Assembly: GCF_019049285.1 (NCBI RefSeq)
Contig: NZ_JAGMUL010000058.1
Span: 62,001 to 126,000, forward strand
Direction: 5' to 3'
From: Streptomyces sp. AC550_RSS872
GTDB taxonomy: Bacteria; Actinomycetota; Actinomycetes; Streptomycetales; Streptomycetaceae
Length of the DNA stretch: 64,000 nt
The position numbers and the translations under genes are program-made. The first letter of the stretch is position 1. Every line of letters starts with the position of its first letter. Shown here one piece after another: positions 1 through 7,007 of the stretch. The notes below the pieces were generated by a model that was not told the DNA's origin, searched no databases, and was given only the letters and a program-made list of their open reading frames with translations.

Positions 1-720
1 CCGGATTCGTGCCAGAAGGCTGGTCGGGCTCCGCAGCAGACCTCGTCGGGGACGTGGGAGGTACCCCCAGGTCGCCCGCTTTCACTCCGCCTCCGGGCGG
101 CACGCAGCTGGTGCGGAGTCCAGGAATGCGGGGCGGCCCTCGGCCGGAGGCCGCTGATGGGCAGAGCCTCACGCCGCTGGGGGTCCCGTCGGGCCTGGGC
201 AGTCCGATGCCCGTAACGATCGCACTGGTTGGTCTACGGAGCGGTGCCGTCCGCCGCCGGACCGGACTCCCCAGGGCGCGGCTGCCGCGTCGTGGCGGGT
301 GGTCCTGCGGGTTCGGGTGGTCAGGTCGGCTGCGCTTTCCCCAGCGGCTTCGAACAGCGCATAGGCTCAACCGATCAGCGCCGGTGAGCCACTCATGGTG
401 CAGGTGCGCAGGCTCTGGGCGGTCGGGGCCGGACCAGCGGCGGGGCGTAATGGTCGCGGATGCTGCGTCACCTCCTCGTCGAAGGAAGGCCGGCAGGGCA
501 ACGGCACGGCGCCCGCGTCGGATTTGGTCTCACCGGTGACGTCGGGGCGGGGGACGAGGACTTCGTCCGGGCGCTCGCGCAGGCGCGGGCGCCCCTCCTC
601 AGCCCTCGACACGGAACCATCGGCGGTCTGGCAGCCGAACTCCGCTGCCGCCCGAACACCTCCTGCGGGAACTGGAGTTCAGCCTCAGACAGCTCCCGCA
701 TCGGCGCCATTCGTCCCGTC
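1..720. other. Stretch without a supported gene
   Basis: No reading frame here has a ribosome binding site, a recognisable domain or the codon-position GC pattern of the neighbouring genes. Several overlapping frames of 80-180 codons are open on both strands, as expected by chance at this GC content. The stretch ends at the first tRNA-Gly 3' fragment. Unlike the later copies, no GTGCCC/GGTCAAC arm is visible upstream of that fragment. It may be decayed cargo of an older insertion, but nothing in the sequence proves this. Confidence 0.5.
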
Positions 721-764
721 GCTTCCCAAGCTGAGAGCGCGAGTTCGATTCTCGTCACCCGCTC
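721..764 (+). repeat. tRNA-Gly(CCC) 3'-half fragment, copy A
   Basis: The sequence begins in the anticodon stem-loop (GCTTCCCAAGC, anticodon CCC) and continues through variable region, T-arm (GCGAG-TTCGATT-CTCGT) and the 3' acceptor strand CACCCGC. There is no D-arm or 5' acceptor strand, so it is not a working tRNA gene. It lacks the encoded CCA that other copies have. It fits the duplicated 3' end left by a tRNA-targeting integrative element. A terminator-like hairpin follows. Confidence 0.85.
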
Positions 765-772
765 TTCTTGAC

Positions 773-795
773 GCCCCAGGTCAGCGGCCTGGGGC
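773..795 (+). terminator. Hairpin after tRNA fragment A
   Basis: GCCCCAGG pairs perfectly with CCTGGGGC around a short loop and is followed by TTGTTTGT. This has the form of an intrinsic terminator. Hairpins with the same CCCAGG...CCTGGG core follow copies B, C and G, so it is probably the original tRNA terminator duplicated together with the tRNA end. Confidence 0.75.
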
Positions 796-946
796 TTGTT
801 TGTCGGGGAGCTGCTGCCGCGCTTGCAGGTGCCCCTGTACGCCGAGATTGGGCATGCACTTTCACGCAGATGTCCCGCACGCACTTCGTCGTGGGCGGTG
901 CACAAGCCCTTGTGGGAGCGGGCGCTTGACCGCCGAGGGTCCTGCG

Positions 947-1390
947 TCAGAGCGGAAGGTCGTCGGGGAGCACCCGGAACGCCTTGTGGTGGCCCAGCGG
1001 CCGTACGGCCCGGAAGTCTCGTCGGTCGAGGGTGAGGATCGCGTCCGTGTCGTAGTCGGCGGCGAGTGCCACGTTCACCGCGTCGGCGAGGTCGAGGTCC
1101 AGCGCGCGGTAGCGGACACGGACAGACTGGGCGGCGCCCAGGTGGTCCTCCGTGATCTCCGGCATGACGACACGACCCCGGCTCATCCAGCGCCGCAGGT
1201 CGTCGACCGCACTGAGTGCGGCCTCCCTGCCGAGCTCACGCGTGGCGACGTGATCCAGTTCGGCCAGCAGAAGCGGGGACATGACCAGCAGGCCCGCCGC
1301 CATGATCGCCTCGTTCGCCGCCCGGTGTTCCGGATGAGCCGAGTCCAGGGCTGCCAGAAGGCCTGACGTATCGGCGATGACAATGATCAC
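947..1390 (-). CDS. vapC: PIN-domain ribonuclease toxin (VapC-like)
   Basis: A 147-residue single-domain PIN protein of usual VapC length. The acidic residues expected to hold the catalytic metal are visible: D7 in IADTSG, E44 in LLAELDH, D103 in LADAVNVALA and D122 in LTLDRRDF. VapC toxins cleave RNA and are neutralised by a partner encoded just upstream. Here the GTG start overlaps the TGA stop of the upstream ribbon-helix-helix gene by four bases (GTGA), which implies translational coupling. The pair lies alone between tRNA-Gly fragments A and B, fitting a small stabilising cargo. Family assignment is firm; the RNA target is unknown. Confidence 0.9.
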   Translation of the reverse strand: MIIVIADTSGLLAALDSAHPEHRAANEAIMAAGLLVMSPLLLAELDHVATRELGREAALSAVDDLRRWMSRGRVVMPEITEDHLGAAQSVRVRYRALDLDLADAVNVALAADYDTDAILTLDRRDFRAVRPLGHHKAFRVLPDDLPL

Positions 1391-1653
1391 GCGGCGGATC
1401 CGGAACCCGAGCCGGTCTCACGCCGGACAGCCTCGGCGACCGTGTCGCGGACCTCCGACTTGGACAGCGTGCGCCCCGCCCCCTCGAAGGTGCGTGAGAA
1501 CAGCGGCTCGTCCCAGACCCGGTTCGCCATGGCAGCGAGGTGGATGCCCTGGCGGATGATCTCGGCCTCGCTTACACCTCGGCGCTTGGCGGCCTCCTTG
1601 ATGATGGCCAGGTCCTCGGGGTCGGCGTAGACGTTGGTGCGCTTCATGGACAT
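1387..1653 (-). CDS. vapB: Ribbon-helix-helix antitoxin (VapB-like)
   Basis: A protein of about 88 residues starting MSMKRTNVYADPEDLAIIKE. The N-terminal strand (KRTNVYAD) followed by two helices is a ribbon-helix-helix DNA-binding domain. The C-terminal part would wrap the toxin. It is immediately upstream of, and overlaps, the PIN toxin gene. Start choice is uncertain: ATGs at 1671, 1653 and 1647 all lack a Shine-Dalgarno sequence, so the transcript may be leaderless. Two CATGTACC direct repeats (1651-1658 and 1670-1677) at the start are a plausible autoregulatory operator. Confidence 0.82.
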   Translation of the reverse strand: MSMKRTNVYADPEDLAIIKEAAKRRGVSEAEIIRQGIHLAAMANRVWDEPLFSRTFEGAGRTLSKSEVRDTVAEAVRRETGSGSGSAA

Positions 1654-1677
1654 GTACCAAGAGTAGTCCATGTACCG
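1651..1677. promoter_or_regulatory. Direct repeat CATGTACC x2, possible VapB operator
   Basis: CATGTACC occurs at 1651-1658 and again at 1670-1677, a centre distance of 19 bases (nearly two helical turns). It overlaps the candidate start codons of the antitoxin gene. Ribbon-helix-helix antitoxins commonly repress their own operon by binding repeats there. The repeat is seen; the function is inferred. Confidence 0.4.
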
Positions 1678-1886
1678 GATTGATGTATCCACGCGCTTCC
1701 TCATGTTCTGTCGGCGCGGTCCGGCAGACGGCCTCGCCCGCCGTATGCCGAGGCCCGATGACAGCCGGAGGCCGCCGCACATACTCATCCGCAACCACAG
1801 CTGTCCTGGATTCGAGACACGTGACGCGGAAACCCTCCCAAGACCCAATCGCACCATCCCGAGACGACTCGACTTTCTCCGGAGCC

Positions 1887-2011
1887 GTGCCCATAGCGTG
1901 CCCGGAGGGACGGAAAACCACGGTCCACAGCGGCGCGACCGATCCACACGACCACCCCGAGGACCAGATATCTGCGCTGGTCAGAGCCATAGAGCCCGCA
2001 CAAGCGCCGTC
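1887..2011 (+). repeat. Integrase-arm-like sequence, copy B
   Basis: The segment holds GTGCCCATAGCGTGCCC (two GTGCCC boxes) and GGTCCACAGCGG. It ends directly at tRNA fragment B. The GTGCCC box to fragment distance is 125 bases, identical to copy C, and the GGTC box to fragment distance is 90. This fixed geometry suggests an attP arm with integrase arm-binding sites. No integrase gene remains. Confidence 0.6.
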
Positions 2012-2057
2012 GCTTCCCGAGTCGAGAGCGCAAGTTCGATTCTCGCCCCCCGCTCCA
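2012..2057 (+). repeat. tRNA-Gly(CCC) 3'-half fragment, copy B
   Basis: This copy covers the anticodon loop to encoded CCA. It has drifted: the anticodon stem reads GCTTCCCGAGTCGAG and the acceptor strand is CCCCCGC-T-CCA. The T-arm TTCGATTCTCG is intact. There is no 5' half. The divergence suggests an older duplicate than copy C or G. Confidence 0.85.
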
Positions 2058-2062
2058 TGATG

Positions 2063-2089
2063 AAACCCCAGGTCATTGACCTGGGGTTT
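2063..2089 (+). terminator. Hairpin after tRNA fragment B
   Basis: AAACCCCAGGTCA and TGACCTGGGGTTT form a perfect 13-base inverted repeat with a single central T, followed by GTTTGTTG. It reads as a bidirectional intrinsic terminator and may also serve the convergent serine hydrolase gene ending at 2115. Confidence 0.75.
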
Positions 2090-2114
2090 GTTTGTTGTCC
2101 AGGCCGCTGAAGTC

Positions 2115-3767
2115 CTAGTCGTTCCGTGTGAAGGTGCCGAGACCGGTCGTGTCGAGGTTCTCGACCTTGACCTTGTCGGCGCGTCCGCCGGACCCGACGG
2201 TGAAGGTCACGCCGGACAGGCCGACGGCCATTTCGCCGGTGGTGTTGTAGCTGAAGGTGTCACCGTCGTAGTGGCGCAGGGCAAACCGTTGCTTCTTGGG
2301 CCCGAGTTGCATGGTGAGTTCGCCTCCCTGGGCACTGACGGTCATGGGGCCGTAGTACTCATTGGCGTACGTTCCGGTGTAGGCGCTGTTCGCCTTGGCG
2401 GGTGCGGGCGAGGCCGGAGGCTTGCTGTAGTCGACCGGCGACTGTTCCCCCGCCAGGGTCTGCTTGATGATCGGCCCGAGGAACTTCAGCCAGTCGACGG
2501 TGGGCCCGCCCGTCTGCGCGGTGTCGAGGAACGTGGCGGTGATCGACTCGGGCAGGCCGACGGGCTGGCCGTTGGTCAGGACGACGATGCCGAGCTTCTC
2601 CGAGGGCAGCAACGCGACGTGGGTGGCCGCCCCCAGCGCGAAGCCGCCGGAGTGGCCGAGCTTCAGCCTGCCCTGGTCGTCGTAGCTCACGTTCCAGCCG
2701 AGCCCGTAGAACCCGGACCGGCCCACAGGCGAGTGCGGCGGCTCGGAGAGCATGTGCGGCAGGTGGGTCTCTTCCAGCGCGTCGGCGTCGACGACTTGCC
2801 GCCCCTCGAACTTGCCGTTGCCCAGTTGCAGGCGCAGCCACTTCGTCATGTCCCGGGCCGTGGAGCTGGCCCCGCCCGCCGGGCTCTGGGCGTCCGGGTC
2901 GCGCACATGCTCGGCGCGCCAGGTGTCCCCGGTCTGCACATGCAAGGTGGCCTTGTTCTTCGCCTTCTCGTAGTCGGCGAAGGAAGAGCTGGTGGAGTCC
3001 ATGCCGAGCGGCCGGTACAGCTTGTCGGCGGACAGCTTCTCCCAGCTGGTCCCCGCTGCTCGCGCGGCGGCGACGCCGGCTTCGGTCAGCCCGAAGTTGG
3101 TGTACGCGTATTCGGCACGGAAGGGGGCCAACGGTTCGTAGCGGAGGTGGTCCAGGATGTACGAGCGGTCGTAGCCGAGGTCTTCCAGGAGGTCTCCGGC
3201 GTGGTCGGGCAGTCCGCTGCGGTGCGAGAACAGGTCGGCCAGCGTGACACGGCGCGTGACGTAGGGGTCCTTCAGGGCGAAGCCGGGGGTGTGGTCGACG
3301 ACCGGGTCGTCCCAGCCGACGGTCTTCTCGCCCACGGCCGCGGCGACCACGGTGGACGCAATGGGCTTGGAGACCGAGGCGAGCTGGAAGACGGTGTCCG
3401 CTCCGACGCCGTCCTTCGTGCCTGCCTTCCGCACGCCGAACCCCTTCAGATACAGCACCTCGTCGTCGTGCACCACGCCCACGGCGACTCCGGGCACACC
3501 GGTGCGGCGCATGCCGTCCTGTACTACGTCGTCCAGTTGGCTCACCGCGGTCTGGACCTCGGCCCGGGTGATCTGTGCCGGTGGCTGGGCGGGAGGGACG
3601 GTGGGCAGCGGCGACGTCGGGGCGGCCGCACGTCCGGCGGCGGCGGTGGTGGTGTCGGCACCGGACCCGGTACAGCCGACGGCCAGCGCCGCTACCAGGC
3701 CCAGTCCCGCGGCGGAGCGAAGGAAGCGGGGGCATGCACTGTCGAGGGGGGAGGACATGCCTTCCAT
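2115..3767 (-). CDS. Lipoprotein serine hydrolase, class C beta-lactamase fold
   Basis: A 550-residue secreted protein of the beta-lactamase/D-alanyl-D-alanine carboxypeptidase superfamily. The signal peptide ends in an LAVGC lipobox, so it is probably a lipoprotein. Catalytic motifs are present: SVSK (Ser131, Lys134), YTN (Tyr222, Asn224) and GHSGG near residue 370. The C-terminal part (YTGTYANEYYGP) matches the lipocalin-like DUF3471 domain common in this family. The start is ATG 3767, because GGGAGGG lies six bases upstream; earlier in-frame codons lack such a site. The gene lies alone between tRNA fragments B and C. Whether it cleaves peptidoglycan peptides, beta-lactams or esters cannot be told. 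Confidence 0.88.
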   Translation of the reverse strand: MEGMSSPLDSACPRFLRSAAGLGLVAALAVGCTGSGADTTTAAAGRAAAPTSPLPTVPPAQPPAQITRAEVQTAVSQLDDVVQDGMRRTGVPGVAVGVVHDDEVLYLKGFGVRKAGTKDGVGADTVFQLASVSKPIASTVVAAAVGEKTVGWDDPVVDHTPGFALKDPYVTRRVTLADLFSHRSGLPDHAGDLLEDLGYDRSYILDHLRYEPLAPFRAEYAYTNFGLTEAGVAAARAAGTSWEKLSADKLYRPLGMDSTSSSFADYEKAKNKATLHVQTGDTWRAEHVRDPDAQSPAGGASSTARDMTKWLRLQLGNGKFEGRQVVDADALEETHLPHMLSEPPHSPVGRSGFYGLGWNVSYDDQGRLKLGHSGGFALGAATHVALLPSEKLGIVVLTNGQPVGLPESITATFLDTAQTGGPTVDWLKFLGPIIKQTLAGEQSPVDYSKPPASPAPAKANSAYTGTYANEYYGPMTVSAQGGELTMQLGPKKQRFALRHYDGDTFSYNTTGEMAVGLSGVTFTVGSGGRADKVKVENLDTTGLGTFTRND

Positions 3768-3879
3768 GGAAATCCCTCCCCCGGCACCTGTCGCCCCCTG
3801 GCAGGCCGTTCGGGGCATCCGGCGTACGCCGTCACTCTCGCCCGTTCAGGCCCAAGGCCGAGTCCCTGTGCACGGTGTC

Positions 3880-4004
3880 GTGCCCATAGCGTGCCCAAGA
3901 GAGCGGACAACCACGGTCAACAGCGGTGGGATCCGACAGCACTCTCATCCCAGCGAGAAGGCATCCGCGCAGGTCAGAGCCATAGATCCCACCCAAGCGC
4001 CGTC
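3880..4004 (+). repeat. Integrase-arm-like sequence, copy C
   Basis: GTGCCCATAGCGTGCCC starts 125 bases before tRNA fragment C, and GGTCAACAGCGGTG starts 90 bases before it. This is the best-preserved arm and serves as the reference for the other copies. The order is GTGCCC pair, CGGACAACCACGGTCAAC box, GCGCAGGTCAGAGCCAT, then CCCAAGCGCCGTC joined to the tRNA sequence. Confidence 0.6.
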
Positions 4005-4050
4005 GCTTCCCAAGCTGAGAGCGCGAGTTCGATTCTCGTCGCCCGCTCCA
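4005..4050 (+). repeat. tRNA-Gly(CCC) 3'-half fragment, copy C
   Basis: The fragment runs from the CCC anticodon loop to CCA with a complete T-arm and a GCCCGC acceptor strand. It differs from copy G mainly at the acceptor (CGCCCGC instead of CACCCGC). There is no 5' half. It ends the segment that carries the lipoprotein serine hydrolase. Confidence 0.88.
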
Positions 4051-4055
4051 TGCTG

Positions 4056-4082
4056 AAACCCCAGGTCAGTGGCCTGGGGTTT
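4056..4082 (+). terminator. Hairpin after tRNA fragment C
   Basis: AAACCCCAGG and CCTGGGGTTT pair around TCAGTGG and are followed by GTCGTG. Two further small hairpins, GAGGGC/GCCCTC (4112-4128) and GAGGTG/CACCTC (4134-4152), lie between it and the histidine kinase stop. They could end transcription of that gene. Confidence 0.7.
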
Positions 4083-4190
4083 GTCGTGTCTGGTCCATGT
4101 TGAGGGCTCCATGCCCTCTGGATGCACTAAGTCGAGGTGAAATGGCCACCTCAGGGGTATTAACGCCGATCCGCGTCGGGCGGGTTGTGC

Positions 4191-5327
4191 TCAGGCGGGC
4201 CGGGTGGAGGCCCGTAGTTCGATCTTGTATCCGCCCTGTGGGACGGGTTCGGCGGTGAGGGTGCCGTTGAGCAGTTCGGCGCGTTCTCTCAGGCCGATCA
4301 GGCCGTGCCGGGCGCTGGGCAGGGCGACGGAGGGGCGGGTGGGGGCGGTGTTGGTGACGGTGACGCCGAAGTGCTGCGCGTCGTGCCACAGGCGTACTTC
4401 GGCGCGGGCGCCGGGGGCGTGCTTGCGTACGTTCGTGAGGGCTTCCTGGACCGTGCGGTAGACGGTGCGTTGGGCGGTTGTGCTGATGCCGGGCGGGAGC
4501 TCCCCGGTCAGGGTGGTCTCGATGCCGCTGTTTGCGATCAGCTGCTGGAGGTCGGCGAGGGTGGGCTGGGGGGTGAGTTCGGTTTCCTTGCCGCCGGAGG
4601 CGCGCAGCAGGGTGACCATGTGGCGGAGTTCGTCGAGGGTGTTCACGCTCAGGGTGCGGATGGTGCGGGCGGCGTCGCGGGCGTCCGGGTCCTTGGCGGC
4701 GACCTGTAGGGCTCCGGCCTGTACGGCGATGAGGCTGACCTGGTGGGAGACGACGTCGTGCATCTCGCGGGCCAGTTGGGCGCGTTCGCGGGCGAGGACG
4801 GACTGGGCGTACAGGGCGCGTTCGTGTTCGCGGGCCACTTGGACCTCGACGAGTTGGCGGGCCACGTCGCGTCTGGCCTGCACGAGCTGGCCGCACAGGA
4901 TCGGAGCGAAGGCCATGGCCAGCGTGTAGACGAACTCGATGAGCGTCCAGGTCCGGTCGCCGGAGAACGGGTCGCCGGAAAACGTGTCGGACAGGGGCCA
5001 GGCGAGGGTGGTCGCCGCCGCGTTCAGCAGGGCGCAGCCGGCCAGCAGCGGGCGGTTGCGGGTGCGCGCGGCCAGTGTGTACAGCGCGGCGATCGGCGCG
5101 ACTCCCACGTCCATGAACAGCAGCATGGGCAGTGTCAGCAGGAAGACGGCGAGCGGAAAGCGCCTGCGCAGGAGCAGTCCGGCGCTGCCGAGGGCGGCGC
5201 AGGCCCACATGAGGGGTGTCGCCTCGTCGTCGAGGTTGATCCAGGCGTCGAGCGCGGCGAGCACGACGAGGCCCGTGTCGACGGCCCAGGGCGGCACCCG
5301 CCGCCGCAGTGCCTCACCCGTGCTCAT
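4191..5327 (-). CDS. NarL-family sensor histidine kinase
   Basis: 378 residues. The N-terminal half has about five hydrophobic membrane segments (residues 15-150). The dimerisation/phosphoacceptor box AREMHDVVSHQ follows, with His190, and then the HATPase domain (ALTNVRKHAPG, and RHGLIGLRERAE as the G-box region). This is the HisKA_3 architecture that pairs with LuxR-type regulators. The ATG start overlaps the upstream response regulator stop (TGATG); a GTG three bases earlier is an alternative. The signal is unknown. The neighbouring membrane genes sharing a 13-base promoter box are candidate targets of this pair. Confidence 0.9.
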   Translation of the reverse strand: MSTGEALRRRVPPWAVDTGLVVLAALDAWINLDDEATPLMWACAALGSAGLLLRRRFPLAVFLLTLPMLLFMDVGVAPIAALYTLAARTRNRPLLAGCALLNAAATTLAWPLSDTFSGDPFSGDRTWTLIEFVYTLAMAFAPILCGQLVQARRDVARQLVEVQVAREHERALYAQSVLARERAQLAREMHDVVSHQVSLIAVQAGALQVAAKDPDARDAARTIRTLSVNTLDELRHMVTLLRASGGKETELTPQPTLADLQQLIANSGIETTLTGELPPGISTTAQRTVYRTVQEALTNVRKHAPGARAEVRLWHDAQHFGVTVTNTAPTRPSVALPSARHGLIGLRERAELLNGTLTAEPVPQGGYKIELRASTRPA

Positions 5328-6013
5328 CACCGGTTGTCCCGTGCCGTGCCGGCGCCGACGTCGCCGTTGTCGCCGAGCAGTCCGGCCCGCTCGGCGAGCA
5401 GTGCCGCCTGGACGCGGCCGGCGACCCGGAGCTTGGTCAGGATCGAGCTGACGTGGTCCTTGACGGTGCCCGCGCTCAGGTGGATGCGGGTGCCGATGTC
5501 GGCGTTGGACAGTCCTTCCGCGATCAGGACCAGGACGTCACGTTCGCGGTCGGTGAGCAGGTTCACGCGCGCTACGTCCGCGTCCTGGGGCGTGTCCGCC
5601 CCCGGATGGCCGCGCAGCAGGGCCCGCGAGGCTTTCGGGGACATCACCACCCCGCCCGCGGCCAGAGTGCGTACGAGTTGGGCGAGCTGTTCGGGTTCGG
5701 TGTCCTTGAGCAGGAAGCCCGCGGCTCCCGAGCGCAGCGCGGTCAGGATGTACTCGTCGGTGTCGAAGGTGGTCAGCATGGCCACGGTCGGCGGCTCGGG
5801 CAGCGTCTGGATCTCCCTCAGGACGGTCAGGCCGTCCACGTCCGGCATGCGGATGTCGAGGAGCACGACGTCCGGGTGCTCGCGCCGGATCACGTCGGCC
5901 GCCTGCGCTCCTTCCGCGGTCGCCACGACCTGGATGCCTTCGGAGGCGTTAAGGATCAGCTCGAACCCGGACCGCACCAACGCCTCGTCGTCCACCACCA
6001 CTACCCGGATCAC
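5327..6013 (-). CDS. NarL/LuxR-type response regulator
   Basis: 228 residues. The receiver domain shows the acidic pair D8/D9, phosphoacceptor D53 in LLDIRMP and a conserved Lys in FLLKD. The output domain is a LuxR helix-turn-helix (LTDRERDVLVLIAEGLSNADI, HLSAGTVKDHVSSI). It is the first gene of the pair and is translationally coupled to the kinase by a one-base overlap. It is transcribed away from the membrane-protein gene at 6340, leaving a 326-base shared promoter region. Confidence 0.92.
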   Translation of the reverse strand: MIRVVVVDDEALVRSGFELILNASEGIQVVATAEGAQAADVIRREHPDVVLLDIRMPDVDGLTVLREIQTLPEPPTVAMLTTFDTDEYILTALRSGAAGFLLKDTEPEQLAQLVRTLAAGGVVMSPKASRALLRGHPGADTPQDADVARVNLLTDRERDVLVLIAEGLSNADIGTRIHLSAGTVKDHVSSILTKLRVAGRVQAALLAERAGLLGDNGDVGAGTARDNR

Positions 6014-6339
6014 CGGCGTTCCGCCTCACACTCGTCTGCTCTGTCCAGCTTCTCGGCGACCAGTCCCCCCGCATCGGGGCGTCCACGTTCCCGTACTGTG
6101 ATCGCTCGCTGTCGACAGTACGTCCGGCCAGGTGCGCGACGGTGCGGCCGCTGGAGACTCCCGCCACCCGGCAGGCCCGTTCCAGCCGTTCGGGGGGAGC
6201 GCTCCGGCCCGTCGGCGGGCGGGTGGGCGAGGTTCGGCGGGTGGCGTCGGCGGTTCTTCGTCCGGTGGGATCGGTCCGTGGGCCCGACCGGGTCTGCCGG
6301 CCGCAGTCGATTTCCGAACCGTTCGAGGATCACCCAGCC
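6014..6339. promoter_or_regulatory. Divergent promoter region with a GCCSGTCGGCGGG box
   Basis: No gene is supported here. The region separates the response regulator from the membrane-protein gene at 6340. GCCCGTCGGCGGG at 6208-6220 matches, at 12 of 13 positions, the box repeated three times before the DUF418 gene at 7008. A Shine-Dalgarno GAGGA (6325-6329) serves the 6340 start. Confidence 0.45.
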
Positions 6340-6867
6340 ATGCCCGAGTTGTCCCTTCGTCAGCCTGTCCGTGCTCTGCGCCGCTGTGCGGCGCAGCCCC
6401 ATGTGCTGTTCGGGGGCGTGTACGGGGCGGTACTGGCCAGCTCCATGGTGGCCGCCCTGACGGAACAGGGTGAGACGGCGCCCGCCGACCGGTTCAGCAG
6501 CGCCCAGTGGCTCCTGATCACGGCCGCCGCATCGGCCTTGGCGCACGGTTACGCACATCTGATCGCCCTGCGCGGCGACCGGACCCATCACGGTGTGCGC
6601 GCCGCGGTGCGGCTGTTGCTGTCCGAGTGGCCGTTGGTGGTGGCGACGGTGCCGACGGTGGTCCTGCTGCTCGGCGCGGGCTGGGGGTGGTGGCCCTCGG
6701 CAGGCATCGAGTACGTGGCCTTCGCCGTGAACGTGGTGCTGCTGTTCGCCTGGGGCCTGCTCGCGGCCCGCGCCGCCGGTCGCACGTGGAGCTCCGCCTT
6801 GATGATCGGCACCGTTGACTCGTTGCTCGGGCTGACGGTCGTGGTGGCCAACGCCATCATCAAGTAG
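6340..6867 (+). CDS. Small integral membrane protein, function unknown
   Basis: 175 residues with about four or five hydrophobic segments (HVLFGGVYGAVLASSMVAAL, WLLITAAASALAHGYAHLIA, WPLVVATVPTVVLLLGAGWG, and two more to the C-terminus). No catalytic motif is recognised. The ATG at 6340 is chosen because GAGGA lies ten bases upstream; longer in-frame extensions have no such site. It stands divergent to the two-component pair and immediately before a DUF418 gene, with a GTCGGCGGG box in each promoter. An effector of the response to that sensor is a reasonable guess only. Confidence 0.75.
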   Translation: MPELSLRQPVRALRRCAAQPHVLFGGVYGAVLASSMVAALTEQGETAPADRFSSAQWLLITAAASALAHGYAHLIALRGDRTHHGVRAAVRLLLSEWPLVVATVPTVVLLLGAGWGWWPSAGIEYVAFAVNVVLLFAWGLLAARAAGRTWSSALMIGTVDSLLGLTVVVANAIIK

Positions 6868-6884
6868 GCGGTTGGCCGTCCGGG

Positions 6885-6949
6885 CCCGCCGACCGGCCCC
6901 CGCGGCGCTGTTCCGCCGGTCGGCGGGGCGGTACCGGCCGGTCGGCGGG
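6885..6949 (+). promoter_or_regulatory. Three 13-base boxes GCCGGTCGGCGGG before DUF418 gene
   Basis: The 13-mer GCCGGTCGGCGGG occurs at 6915-6927 and 6937-6949, 22 bases (two helical turns) apart, and inverted at 6885-6897. The inverted and first direct copies can also fold as a perfect 13-base-pair hairpin and could terminate the 6340 gene. A 12/13 match lies before the 6340 gene and a 9-base match (22270-22278) before the second DUF418 gene. This fits a shared regulator site; the adjacent NarL-type regulator is the obvious candidate. Confidence 0.5.
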
Positions 6950-7007
6950 GGTGTCTCCGAAGCCTGCCGGATGGGCCGCCTCCTGACGGCACCGAAGGAT
7001 TCCGTGT

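Noticed and set aside
721..764. Functional tRNA-Gly gene
   Set aside because: Only the 3' half from the anticodon loop is present here and in the seven other copies. There is no D-arm or 5' acceptor strand upstream of any of them.
460..771. Plus-strand frame of 103 codons before 771
   Set aside because: It reads through tRNA fragment A at its end and has no family or start signal.
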